NCBI RefSeq assembly: GCF_051348905.1
Contig: NC_135235.1
Coordinates: 295,230,631-295,294,630, forward strand
Direction: 5' to 3'
DNA: 64,000 bases
From: Ranitomeya variabilis
Lineage: Eukaryota > Chordata > Amphibia > Anura > Dendrobatidae
Positions 33,657 to 44,650 of this stretch are shown here, in pieces; position 1 is the first letter of the stretch; each line of letters starts with the position of its first letter. A model generated the notes under the pieces. The model saw only the letters and a list, made by a program, of their open reading frames with translations. It made no database searches and was not told the origin of the DNA. The position numbers and the translations under genes were made by a program.

Positions 33657-34014
33657 GGCTACTTTCACACTTGCGTTGGTACGGGTCCGTTGCTAAGCAT
33701 CGGCGCGCCGTACCGACGCACATTGTGAAAATAAAGGCATAACGTGGGCAGCGGATGCAGTTTTTCAATGCATCCGCTGCCCATTCTAAAGTCCGGGGAG
33801 GAGGGGGCGGCCGGAAATGGTGGATCCGACGTACAAAAAAAGTTCCCTTGAACATTTTTTCGTGTCGACGGTCTGCCAAAACACGGCGTGATCCGTCGGC
33901 AATACAAGTCCATGGGAAAAAAACGCATCCTTCGGGCACATTTGCAGGATGCGTTTTTTTCCCAAAACGACGGATTGCGACGGAGGAGCCACGACGCAAG
34001 TGTGAAAGAGGCCT
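33657..34014. mobile_element. MITE, GGCTACTTTCACACTTGCG type
   Basis: The left end GGCTACTTTCACACTTGCGT is mirrored by ACGCAAGTGTGAAAGAGGCC at the right. TTA before the left end and TTA just after the right end fit a 3-bp target duplication of the PIF/Harbinger type. An inner perfect hairpin GGGCAGCGGATGCA/TGCATCCGCTGCCC lies at 33738-33782. No coding content; frames on both strands are shadows. Confidence 0.65.
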
Positions 34015-34127
34015 TTACATACAAAAGATGTTCCAACAGGGAATGAGTCCAACTTCTAAGGTTTTACAGAAAGAAAGGACAAAATGTCCCACAATTTATT
34101 TTTTATTGTTTAACGGTTAGTAGGAAT

Positions 34128-35700
34128 TAGTGTTGAGCATTCCGATACTGCAAGTATCGGGTATCGGCCGATACTTGCTGTATCGGAATTCCGATACCGA
34201 GATCCGATATTTTTGTGATATCGGGTATCGGTATCGAAACAACATTAATGTAAAAATGTGTAAAAGAGAGAATTAAAATAAAAAATATTGCTATACTCAC
34301 CTCTCCGACGCAGCCTGCACCTTACTGAGGGAAGCGGCAGCGTTCTTTGTTTAAAATTCGTGCTTTTCTTTCCTTTACGTGAGTCCCGGCTTGTGATTGG
34401 TTGCGTGCCGCCCATGTGACCGGGACGCAACCAATCACAGCAAGCCGTGACGTAATTTCAGGTCCTTCAGGATTTTAAAATTACGTTCCGGCGTTGTGAT
34501 TGGTTGCGTCGCAGTCACATGGGCGACGCAACCAATCACAGCAAGCCGTGACGTAATTTCAGGTCCTTCAGGATTTTAAAATTACGTTCCGGCGTTGTGA
34601 TTGGTTGCGTCGCAGTCACATGGGCGACGCAACCAATCACAGCAAGCCGTGACGTAATTTCAGGTCCTTAAGGATTTTAAAATTACGTCCCGGCTTTGTG
34701 ATTGGTTGCGTCGCAGTCACATGGGAGACGCAACCAATCACAAGCCGTGACGTCACGGGAGGCTGGACACGCGCGCATTTTAAAATGGGCGCGTGTCCAG
34801 CCTCCCGTGACGTCCCGGCTTGTGATTGGTTGCGCCGCGATCAACCAATCACAAGCCGGGAGGCTGGACACGCGCGCATTTTAAAATTTTAAAATGCGCG
34901 CGTGTCCAGCCTCCCGGCTTGTGATTGGTTGACCGCGGCGCAACCAATCACAAGCCGGGACGTCACGGGAGGCTGGACACGCGCCCATTTTAAAAAGCGC
35001 GCGTTTCCAGCCTCCCGTGACGTCACGGCTTGTGATTGGTTAATGGCGGCCATGTTGCCGGGACGCGGACCAATCACAGCAAGCCGTGACGTAATTTCGT
35101 CACGGCTTGCTGTGATTGGTCCGCGTCCCGGCAACATGGCGCCGTGACCAATCATAAGCCGGGACGTCACTGGAGGCTGGACACGCGCGCTTTTTAGAAA
35201 GCGCGCGTGTCCAGCCTCCCGTGACGTCACGGCTTGTGATTGGTTAATGGCGGCCATGTTGCCGGGACGCGGACCAATCACAGCAAGCCGTGACGTAATT
35301 TCGTCACGGCTTGCTGTGATTGGTCCGCGTCCCGGCAACATGGCCGCCCTGACCAATCACAAGCCGGGACTTCACGTAACCAAGTAAAAGCGCGAATTTT
35401 AAACAAACAACGCTGCCGGTTCCCTCGCTAAGGTCCAGGCTGCGTCGGACAGGTGAGTATAGCGATATTTTTTATTTTAATTCTTTCTTTTACACATTTA
35501 TATGGATCCCAGGGCCTGAAGGAGAGTTTCCTCTCCTTCAGACCCTGGGAACCATCAGGAATACCGTCCGATACTTGAGTCCCATTGACTTGTATTGGTA
35601 TCGGGTATCGGTATCGGATTGGATCCGATACTTTGCCGGTATCGGCCGATACTTTCCGATACCGATACTTTCAAGTATCGGACGGTATCGCTCAACACTA
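34128..35700. mobile_element. Palindromic hAT MITE with CCAAT/CRE arrays
   Basis: The ends TAGTGTTGAGC / GCTCAACACTA are flanked by the 8-bp duplication GTAGGAAT (34120-34127 and 35701-35708), so hAT. Subterminal arms are rich in GTATCGG repeats. The inside (34380-35370) repeats inverted units built from TGTGATTGGTTGCG, CCAATCACAGCAAGCC, GTGACGTAATTTC, CGTGACGTCAC and GGAGGCTGGACACGCGC at least eight times in both orientations. No transposase. Frames such as PITSRDVTGGWTRAHFK are repeat-derived. Confidence 0.9.
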
Positions 35701-35914
35701 GTAGGAATGAAAGCTGAAATAAATGTAGTGATATTATTATCACAAGTGGTGAGTTCTGTGTAATGTGTTTGAAGGACATCACTGTATTTGGTTTTAAGAG
35801 TGGAAGGATGGATGAGATAAAGTGGCAGTAAGGTTCAATCAATTTTAGAAATTAAAGGCTGATTGCATGCTATATTCAGCATTGGAGGATTTTTGTTCCT
35901 AATTTTATGAAAAA

Positions 35915-36065
35915 TATTAGTGATGAGCGAGGGTGCTCAGTTAAGGCTTTATCAGAGCATACTCGAGTGCTAACCAAGTGTCTTTGGTGTCCTCAAAAAA
36001 TATGTTTGAGTCTCCGCGGCTTTATATCTTCTGGCTGTTTGACATCCCCAACACATGGAGGGATT
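35915..36065 (+). mobile_element. hAT non-autonomous end fragment
   Basis: TTAGTGATGAGCGAGGGTGC followed by ACTCGAGTGCTAACC and AATATGTTTGAGTC matches the left half of the palindromic element at 58563-59000. The copy is cut at about 36065 by the adjoining Tc1 remains. Confidence 0.55.
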
Positions 36066-36480
36066 GCTTAACAAGCGTTTATGGGCATATGAGTATTAGA
36101 AGTGGGCCGTAGAGAAATGGAAGGAGGAAGTCTGGTCTGATGAATTATGTTTTCTTTTTATTTTGTTGACATCGACGTGCATGTGAACTACTTACTTTGG
36201 TAAAGGATTTGCATCAGGAATCCCTAAGAAGACAAGTTGGTGGAGAAAGTGTGATTCTTTGGGCAATGTTCTGCTGGGAAAGCTTGGTCCCTGGCATTCA
36301 TAGGCACATTACTTTGATATGTAACCTTCACTAAAACATTGTCATAGATGAAGTACCCCTTGTTGTGTCAACGGTATTTCCTAATGGCAATGGACCGCGC
36401 ATGTGCACAGGTTGTAAGCTGTTTTACAACTCGGACCCATTCTCTTCAATGAATCCGAGCATAAATACCCTATGGACCCA
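36066..36480 (+). pseudogene. Tc1-like transposase fragment
   Basis: Broken frames read WSDE-like VWSDELCF (36132), then GESVILWAMFCWESLVPGIH (36245-36300) and VIDEVPLVVSTVFPNGNG (36345-36390). These align with the Tc1 order DESRF..GGSVMVWGMFSWHTLGPL..HVHPFM..YP. Ends and terminal repeats are not visible. Dead. Confidence 0.5.
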
Positions 36481-36725
36481 TGTGGCCATGTATTAGAAGA
36501 AGAATACAAATTAGGTAGCACTCAGGTGGCGTGGTAAAACATGGTAGTTGCTGAATCAACTTTGAAGGTAGAAAAAAGCACCAGGAGAGAAAACGCTCAG
36601 AGATTGAGCGGGTTGACGTTAGCTCAGCATGGTAGATTTATTATTACCATGTTAATCTTAGCCTAAAACGAAATAAACAGAAAGAAGATATAACAAATGC
36701 ATGACAGTTGAGCAAGACATGTTGC

Positions 36726-36727
<2 letters not shown>

Positions 36728-36763
<36 letters not shown>

Positions 36764-36810
36764 TATTTATATAGCACCATTGATTCCATGGTGCTGTACA
36801 TGAGAAAATG
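36728..36810. repeat. (ATT)n with LINE-tail-like sequence
   Basis: An ATT microsatellite of about 12 units adjoins TTTATATAGCACCATTGATTCC, a common 3'-tail type in amphibian and fish repeats. Confidence 0.7.
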
Positions 36811-38085
36811 CTTTTCTCTTTCTACTGACCCCATGACCACACTTTTGTACCTGCAGTCTACTACATACTAATTCTAAGGAAACCATGCAAAACCACGCTC
36901 TATTGGTGGTACCTCACACACATCATCTGCTTTGCAGCGACATTCTGTAGCGCCCCCACTGCCGCAGGGCCGAGGGGTACCCGGTACCAGGCCTCTGAGT
37001 CTCTGCTCTGGGGTTGTCACGGTGGCTAGGCCCGGTCCGTGACCCTGCTGAGGGGCGTACAGTAAATGATGGTTGTGGATGGTGGTGGTGGTGCGGTGCA
37101 GTAAATAACGAGGACACCAGGTTGCAGTCTCTTTACCTCGTTACTGAAGGTCTCTGGGTCCTCAGTCCGGAATACGGTTCACCAGGCTGCGCAAGTCCGG
37201 CCGGTCCAATGGCACCTCCAGAGTTCTCTTTGCAGGTGGAAATCTGTGCCTACCTGCTAGCGCTATGTGTTGTGGTCCATCCCTGCTGTGCTTACGGAAA
37301 GTCCCCACAACTGTTGTGTCTGTTTCTTAAGTTCCCTCACAACTCGATTAGATGATGTTCTGCTAATCCTCCGTCCCTCCCTGATGTTACGGTTAGGACG
37401 GCACCCGTATGACGGGTAGGCTCGGAGCTCTTCCGGGACCCTAGAGTCGCCCCTCTCCACAAGTTGCCCCCCAAGACTGCATAGGTGATTTAGGTGAGAC
37501 AGCCCGCCTATGACTGACTGTCCTGCCATTGGTTTGAAGTATTGCCTGAAGCTGAATATAGTAATACTTCCTCGGCGTTCCGGCCGCCGGTTGTGCGCCT
37601 CAGTAGGATGTTGCCTCGGTCTTACAGCACGACTCCTACTGGTATTTCTCCTTCTTGCTTTGATCTCGTTTCTCACTCAGCACAATATATCTCGCTTCTG
37701 TTCCTTTCTTAGGGCACTGCCGCTATGCTGAGCAGGCACGGTCCCGTGACGTTCCTTCTTGTAGCCAGGCCTCTGTCAGGGTCCCAAACCTGACAGGGAC
37801 CCTACCGAATCTTCCCCCACAACACCCTCTGCCACCAGGTGTTGTCTGGTCCAACCCAGTCAGCTTTCTCCACTAACTTCCTGCCTGACCCCCAGTTTTA
37901 CCCACAGTGGTGAGGAGTGGCCTAATAAATAGCACCCTTAGCGCCCCCTGGATGCCCGACTGTGAAATGTATTGGTGTATGTGATACCTGGTCAGATGAA
38001 CTCATTCAGTGCCATCGGACGTACCATAGCTCCCCTTAGCGGCAGAGCTTCAGTACTGCAACGACCAGGACTCTGGGGCGCTGCA

Positions 38086-39150
38086 CTCCCCCCCGGTTAA
38101 ATCCAGTACTCCGGGACTGGGAATAAAACAACAATACATGTCAGCAAAAAGACATACAATTTTTGTGAGTACAATAACAATAAGCATACTTGAACAGAGC
38201 TTCCCTTTATGGGAGGTGAGGACACTTGAACGTTACAAACATGGTTAAATACTTTTAAATAACTTTTCTTTAAATAACTCTTCTTACCCAACCGGGTATT
38301 CTACTAAGTGCAACATTTTTAAACATTAATTCAACATTGCCTTTAAGGATGTACACTCTAAATCCACTAAAGACCTTCTTATAACACATTATAAGGCTTG
38401 AGCAACTGTGCTACATTCTCCTACTTTACATCTGCAGGACCGCCTGTCCTAAAGGCTCCAGACCTACTGCCTCTCCTTTCTATCACAGGACCGCTCCTTT
38501 CTGCCCGAGCCTTCTGTCCTTCCACTACTATACACAGTATAGAACATGTTTTTCTTTCAGTTTGAGATCACTGAGCCATCTCTATATGGCTCCTAAGAGG
38601 ACTCACCACTAACCCCTACGGGTTCACCTCCGGTCCTCATCCTTCCATTAACATTATTGAACATTTCTTACAATCAACTAGTTGGATACATATAACTTTT
38701 ACACGTGAGCATCATCATCATTTTCTTTTGTCAAGACATTATTGCCATCTATCTGTCTTAAAGCAATACCATTCTTTAAGTGCAACAAGTGAACATCCCC
38801 TTTAAGAGGGGATCCAGTCTGTATGAGGTAGCACATCTTCTCAAGCTACCAGTTCGTACTCAGCAAAGGCTCCGGTGTGGTATCTTCGCAAAGAGTCCTT
38901 CTTTAAGTAAAACCAGTAGGGAGCACCTTTAAGAAGGTGCAAACTATTTACAAGCAGTTTGTATCATGCACTGTTCATGATTGCGGCAGTTCTTGGTAAC
39001 GGAACAAAAGGTAGAAAAAACAAACCAAACAGCAGAAACAATAGGGATCCCGGGTCAACAAAGGGATCCCTTTAAGAGTTAACCCTGGACGGGTTTAGCA
39101 GCAACATGGTGAAAACAGTTAACTTATTTACAGTCATTAAAACTTATTTA
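38086..39150 (-). other. Non-coding internal part of the family-A element
   Basis: Between the ORF and the polypurine tract. I see no coding similarity. It has repeated short tracts of the type CCTTTAAG and GGGATCC (39045-39070). Confidence 0.5.
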
Positions 39151-40170
39151 CTACTCAAATTCTGGCAGCCCCCACCAAGGCTTTACCTGGCAGGTGGCTT
39201 TCTGCAGCCCGGACAGGCTGAACTCCAAGTCCACTCCCGCGGCCAGGTGTACCCCGTGGGTTCGGGTCTCCTGCACGACCAGGTCGTGCGCTGCTATGAG
39301 GGTCTGTGTGGGTCGATGGATGATGCTGGCAGCGGCGGCGGCGGCAGCAGCGGCTTCAGCGGCGAGCTCCTCCCCCTCGGTTCGGGATACCGCCAGAACG
39401 GCGGTGCAGTGCTGCATATCCCGGGCCCACCAGCTGCTCCCCTTTAGGTGCCGGCGATATGTGACCACATCCCCCGGCTTCATGAAGGACTTGGCGCCGT
39501 CTCCGCACAGGCAGGGCTCCACTTCATCCCGGGTGATGCGGACTCTCAGGGCTGTCCCAATCTCCTGCACGAAGCCCTTTCCTGTCTGGGGCAGGTAAAC
39601 AATCACGACGCCCCACTTCAGCAGGGAGCCCTCCAGCAGCTCACCACGCACCTCCCGTTCCACTTCTCGCTGGAACTCCGCAATTAGGTGATTCCTGTAC
39701 TCTCCCCAAGGGAAGGGCCCCATGTCTGGCCCCCCCGGTTCTTTTGGAGCAGGCGGCAGGAATGTTGGAGCGCCGGTGACCGCAGCGGCGGCCTGGTCTG
39801 GTGCAGAGGTGAGGCGATCTCCCTGGGGGTCGCGGCACTCAGTACCCCTACCTGGGGTGACTCCTCCAGCATCACTCCTTTCCCCTGAGGGGGGCACACA
39901 AGCTGGGGACTGTGCAGGCAAAGGGTGCCCCATCGACAGCTCCCACGGATCCAGATCCTCCAGCGGGGGCATATCCGAATAATCCTCCGGTGACGGGGGT
40001 CGATGCAGGGCCATCCTTTTCTGCAGGCCTTCTCCAGTCTCCAGTCCCACCTCATCTGAGTCATAGTTTTGTTTCTTCGGTCTCCGCCCGCCATAGAAGA
40101 TCAGGAGGCGGATCTCCCCTGTTGACGTGCCCGCACTTAGGATGCAACAATATTTAGACTGGGCGGCCAT
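39151..40170 (-). CDS. Single ORF of the family-A LTR element (339 aa)
   Basis: The only long frame between the LTRs, starting about 215 bases inside the 5' LTR and looking whole. It is not a recognisable gag or pol product. Visible parts are an N-terminal basic stretch (GGRRPKKQ, residues 27-34), an acidic Pro-rich part (PPSPEDYSDMPPLEDLDPWE, about 58-77), a low-complexity middle, and a folded-looking block (about 185-265) with GVVIVYLPQTGKGFVQEIG and KPGDVVTYRRHLKGSSWWARD, whose pattern recalls a cold-shock beta-barrel. A ten-residue alanine run follows in the C-terminal part. The fold suggestion is inference. The role is unknown; an RNA-binding protein that marks the element's RNA is one idea. 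Confidence 0.6.
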   Translation of the reverse strand: MAAQSKYCCILSAGTSTGEIRLLIFYGGRRPKKQNYDSDEVGLETGEGLQKRMALHRPPSPEDYSDMPPLEDLDPWELSMGHPLPAQSPACVPPSGERSDAGGVTPGRGTECRDPQGDRLTSAPDQAAAAVTGAPTFLPPAPKEPGGPDMGPFPWGEYRNHLIAEFQREVEREVRGELLEGSLLKWGVVIVYLPQTGKGFVQEIGTALRVRITRDEVEPCLCGDGAKSFMKPGDVVTYRRHLKGSSWWARDMQHCTAVLAVSRTEGEELAAEAAAAAAAAASIIHRPTQTLIAAHDLVVQETRTHGVHLAAGVDLEFSLSGLQKATCQVKPWWGLPEFE

Positions 40171-41611
40171 GGTCCTTCGCGCTCTTCAGCTTGTCTACGC
40201 CTACTCCACGCCCCTCTTCTTCTCCTGCGCTCTCCTCAGCGCTGCAATGGCGGCGGATTTTGGCGGTAAATGGCAACACACAGTCTTTGCAATAAAGTAC
40301 AGTCCAAGCACAATAAATCACAGTTCCAAGGCACACATGACCTGATTCTTCAGGCTTAAGTAGATCCTGTTCGTGACGCCAAGTTTGTAGCGCCCCCACT
40401 GCCGCAGGGCCGAGGGGTACCCGGTACTGGGCCTCTGAGTCTCTGCTCTGGGGTTGTCACGGTGGCTAGGCCCGGTCCGTGACCCTGCTGAGGGGCGTAC
40501 AGTAAATGATGGTTGTGGATGGTGGTGGTGGTGCGGTGCAGTAAATAACGAGGACACCAGGTTGCAGTCTCTTTACCTCTTTACTGAAGGTCTCTGGGTC
40601 CTCAGTCCGGAATACGGTTCACCAGGCTGCGCAAGTCCGGCCGGTCCAATGGCACCTCCAGAGTTCTCTTTGCAGGTGGAAATCTGTGCCTACCTGCTAG
40701 CGCTATGTGTTGTGGTCCTTCCCTGCTGTGCTTACGGAAAGTCCCCACAACTGTTGTGTCTGTTTCTTAAGTTCCCTCACAACTCGATTAGATGATGTTC
40801 TGCTAATCCTCCGTCCCTCCCTGATGTTACGGTTAGGACAGCACCCGTATGACGGGTAGGCTCGGAGCTCTTCCGGGACCCTAGAGTCGCCCCTCTCCAC
40901 AAGTTGCCCCCCAAGACTGCATAGGTGATTTAGGTGAGACAGCCCGCCTATGACTGACTGTCCTGCCGTTGGTTTGAAGTATTGCCTGAAGCTGAATATA
41001 GTAATACTTCCTCGGCGTTCCGGCCGCCGGTTGTGCGCCTCAGTAGGATGTTGCCTCGGTCTTACAGCACGACTCCTACTGGTATTTCTCCTTCTTGCTT
41101 TGATCTCGTTTCTCACTCAGCACAATATATCTCGCTTCTGTTCCTTTCTTAGGGCACCGCCGCTATGCTGAGCAGGCACGGTCCCGTGACATTCCTTCTT
41201 GTAGCCAGGCCTCTGTCAGGGTCCCAAACCTGACAGGGACCCTACCGAATCTTCCCCCACAACACCCTCTGCCACCAGGTGTTGTCTGGTCCAACCCAGT
41301 CAGCTTTCTCCACTAACTTCCTGCCTGACCCCCAGTTTTACCCACAGTGGTGAGGAGTGGCCTAATAAATAGCACCCTTAGCTCCCCCTGGAGGCCCGAC
41401 TGTGAAATGTATTGGTGTATGTGATACCTGGTCAGATGAACTCATTCAGTGCCATCGGACGTACCATAGCTCCCCTTAGCGGCAGAGCTTCAGTACTGCA
41501 ACGACCAGGACTCTGGGGCGCTGCAGTTCTACATCAAACATTTCTTTAAAAGTCATTCCAGCTAACTTCATCACGACATGTTCACTCGGTCATTAGCACT
41601 TTTGTCACTAG

Positions 41612-42110
41612 TACAGTCAAGACCAAAAGTTCTGAGGCTGATACAAATTTTAGTTTTAACAAAGTTTTCTTCTTTAGTTTTTATATTGCCAATTTGCATT
41701 AACTCTAGATTGCTATGAAGAGTGATCAGATGAATTGCATTATTAATAAACTAACCAATTATCAGATCAACAAGAATTTTCGGAGGGAGAGATTCAATTG
41801 CTATGAAGAAGACTTCAGGGCTACAAAGAAAGTCCCGCAAGTGCCAAGACTGTCTCCTAAAGAGGATGCAACTACGGAATTGGATCAACACCAGTGCAGA
41901 GCTTGCCTGGGAATGGTTGCAGACAGAGGTCAGTGCATCTGCACACGCAGCCAGGTGGAGTCTTCTGCAGACTGTCCTGGTGTCAAGAAGGGCAGAAAAA
42001 AAGCCATTTATTTACAAGAAAACCATCAGGAGAGACTGATATATTGCATGGACTCCCAGAAGTCCATGTTACTGTTCAGGTTCGGCAGCCCGAAAAAAGT
42101 TTGTTGAAAG
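41612..42110 (+). pseudogene. Tc1-type element 5' part
   Basis: It begins with the Tc1-style end TACAGTCAAGACCAAAAGTT. A broken transposase frame follows (41803-42039: KKTSGLQRKSRKCQDCLLK and SRRAEKKPFIYKKTIRRD, comparable to the linker and VRKPLISKKNRKKRL region). A second frame carries GYKESP-type sequence, so frameshifts are present. The catalytic part is missing. Confidence 0.5.
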
Positions 42111-42179
42111 GCTGCAGCGCAGTCAATCAATAAGCTTTACTGTGAGGGCACTTCCAGCTCAATCACAGCCATGTCAATT

Positions 42180-43066
42180 ACTGGCTTAGCTGTGATGCAG
42201 CACACTGTTTAAAAAAAAAAGAAAAAAGATGTGGCATCTTGTCTATTTTTGACAACCAGCAAAGGCAAAGCCCTCAGCTGTCAGATTTATCTTGACTCAT
42301 TATCAAAAAATAGTGGGGTCCCAACTTTGTTTTTCAAAATTATTTAAATAAATCATTTAAAAAAACGTTGTGGGGTCCCCTCTATATTTGATAACCAGTC
42401 AAGCTAAAGCTGACAGCTGGGAGCTGGTATTCTCATGGCAATGTCCATGGCCCCTTCCTAGGCTATTAATATCAGCCCGCAGATGTATTTTTTAGCCTTT
42501 GCTGGTTATTAATCATCTAGGGGAATCCACATAATTTTTTGAGGTGGTTTTACCCTATAATAACCAGCAAAGGCTAAGCAAACAGCTGTGAACTGATATT
42601 AATAGCCTGGGAACCTTTATGGCTATTGGCCCCTTCCCAGAATATTAACATCAGCCCCAGCTGTCTGATTTCCCTTAGCTGGTTATGAAAATTAAAGGAA
42701 ACCCCATTCCATTATTTTAAAATTATTTATTTATTACCTTAATGGGCAGGCAACGGCTGAGGAACACACTCATCATTGTACGCCTGCACTCACTGCTATC
42801 AGTAGTACTCTCATCAGCCAACGTCTGTGACCAGCGGTAACTTGTGTGACAGCGTGGGAACAACATTGTGACTGGCGGTAAAATTACATGTTACCGCCGA
42901 TCAGAGCCGGTATTTCTAGCACTGTCATACAGATGAAAGCATGAGAAATGCCAGATGTTAGAGCCTTCAATTCATTTGAGTGGATTCTGACCATTCTAGT
43001 ACCCGAACCAAGCTTTTTTTAAAATGTTCTGCCGAACTCGACGGATCTGAACATCCACGGGTCACT
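42180..43066. mobile_element. Non-autonomous hAT-like element, internally repetitive
   Basis: It ends ACGGATCTGAACATCC..GGTCACTAGT, a hAT-like end family. Internally the motif ACCAGCAAAGGCTAAGC (or its complement) with TGTGGGGTCCC and GATATTAATAGCCTGGGA recurs in both orientations between 42240 and 42720. It is a common layout of frog non-autonomous hATs. The left end is unclear. Confidence 0.5.
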
Positions 43067-43159
43067 AGTTATAAACTCCAACAACTAATTAGGCATGAAT
43101 AGGCAGACATCTGTCAGAAATTGGTCCAGTAGCTGAGATTCCTTTCAGCACCTCTCCAA

Positions 43160-44560
43160 TTGTGGTAACATATCTGAATTTGTTTTTTGTTAAAACATTA
43201 ATTTTTTTAGCCTTATTTGTCAGCAGCAAAAGCATTCTTGCCAACTTTTCTATTGTTTCATCTGGGAAAAGAGCACATCAACATGTTCTTTTCAATGTTT
43301 TCCCCAAACACGAGCATTGTGAAAATTTTAGGAGAGTTGGAAAGCATGAGAGTTGATGCCCACGTTACAATTTCAACCCATAATTTATGATCTGAGTCCG
43401 TTAAACACATATTTCCTCCAGCACAGGTCAGTACACTGATAAAACTCTGTTGGAGTATTTGTTGATTGATTGTCCAATTACTCTGGTTCTTTGTCTACTA
43501 CCAAAAATGTGCAAAAATTTGAACAACCCACCTGGATATCTTAACACATCTGGTAGAAGGTCCTTATTTGTTCCAATGGATACGTTTCTTCACAAATTAC
43601 TTAGAAACATTGCCATGAGTACAGATTCTTACAAGGGACACTGTTCATTTCTTGGTCAAGGATGTGGGATTTTACATAACCACCAGTGCCATTTTGGTGT
43701 CCGTTGATATATTGAGTCTGCACACTTTTATTGACCACGCTAAGCATGTAGAAGCATTGATGTATTTTTTAAGCCAGACTAACATGACTGTACTAAACCT
43801 TGATTTTGTAAGATGGCTATTGAATTTCCTTCTACATCATATTTATTTTCTTGTAGTCAATTCTTTATTTTTACAAAAGAAGGGAACCGCAATGAAGTCC
43901 ACTGTAGCCCCAGCTATGTGAACTTACTTATGCATCAGATTGAAGAGCATCTCATCTATATGTTTCACCACTTTTGGAAGGTTTTGAACTGGTGGCACTG
44001 GCTATATATACTGTAGATGACATATTCCTCATCTGGACAGGTTCAAGTGATGAATTACATATTTTTTTGAAGAATCTCCTGCCTGAAAATAAATGTTCTA
44101 TATATTCTTCCAATTTTTTCAGTGTAGTTTTTGGATTCACAACTCTATCGCAAGGATGGTAAGCTGTCCACTGATTTATACTGTAAGGACATTGATAGGA
44201 ATAGTTTTCTACACTTTAGCTGCAGTCATCCTAAAACTATGCTGGAATCACTATCTCATAGCCAGATGTTACATGTCAAAAGGGTTGTGAGTGCGAATAT
44301 GAACCTTGACATGAGACTGAAACAAATGAGCAAGACAGGTACATTTCCACTATACAAACACCGGCACAATGTCTTTTGCCCCGAAAAGGGATATTTTGGG
44401 GGCCATTTTTATATTTTGAAAAACATAAAAAGTATATCAGTTATTAAAACAGGCTGCGGGTTATCGTCAGTTACCATCCTTTTACCCACAGTCATATATA
44501 AGGTTGTATTTGTAGTAAAGAGTTTGGGATCCAAGGGGTAACATTCTTCCTTGTGAAGTA
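43160..44560 (+). pseudogene. Penelope-like reverse transcriptase pseudogene
   Basis: Frames in order give VSVDILSLHTFIDHA (43690; PLE VSLDVxSLYTxI, holding the first catalytic Asp), a GTAMKSTVAPAM block (43890; typical GTxMGxxxAPxYA), TVDDIFLIWTGSSDELHIFL (44020; the catalytic YxDDIFxIW), then LYRKDGKLSTDLYCKDIDRNSFLH and SCSHPKTMLESLSHSQMLHVKRVV (44140-44290). The order is that of a Penelope-type reverse transcriptase. At least three frames are needed. The GIY-YIG end is lost; the copy stops before the solo LTR at 44651. It is a separate and older copy than the pair at 19625. Confidence 0.85.
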
Positions 44561-44650
44561 AAGAGCCTGAAATAAGCTGGATCCAGTCCTTGGAGACCTC
44601 AGAGTGTTACATATATTTTTTCAGGGCAATGGTTTTTTTTTCAGTATTTG

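Larger units (their letters stand above)
36946..41525 (-). mobile_element. Complete two-LTR element, family A, apparently non-autonomous
   Basis: Two 1140-bp LTRs (36946-38085 and 40386-41525) enclose 2300 bp. They are about 99% identical by eye, so the insertion is young. Next to the minus-strand 5' LTR a TGGCGTCACGAACAGGAT stretch looks like a primer-binding site. A G-rich tract (38086-38096) before the other LTR fits a polypurine tract. Flanks ATTC and GTTC suggest a 4-bp duplication with one difference. Inside there is one long ORF and no gag, protease, reverse transcriptase or integrase. It appears structurally whole but would need enzymes in trans. Family members at 1, 30834 and 44651 are solo LTRs. 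Confidence 0.88.

Noticed and set aside
33619-34120. Overlapping frames of 88-126 codons on both strands
   Set aside because: All are within a MITE with inverted repeats; no coding similarity.
34683-35356. Frames of 60-155 codons with ITSRDVTGGW repeats
   Set aside because: Produced by the inverted CCAAT/CRE repeat units of the hAT MITE.
37014-37731. Frames of 113 and 137 codons repeated at 40454-41171
   Set aside because: They lie in the LTRs, which are duplicated by nature; no protein similarity.
39194-40157. Plus-strand frames opposite the family-A ORF
   Set aside because: Shadows of the 339-codon minus-strand frame in GC-rich DNA.
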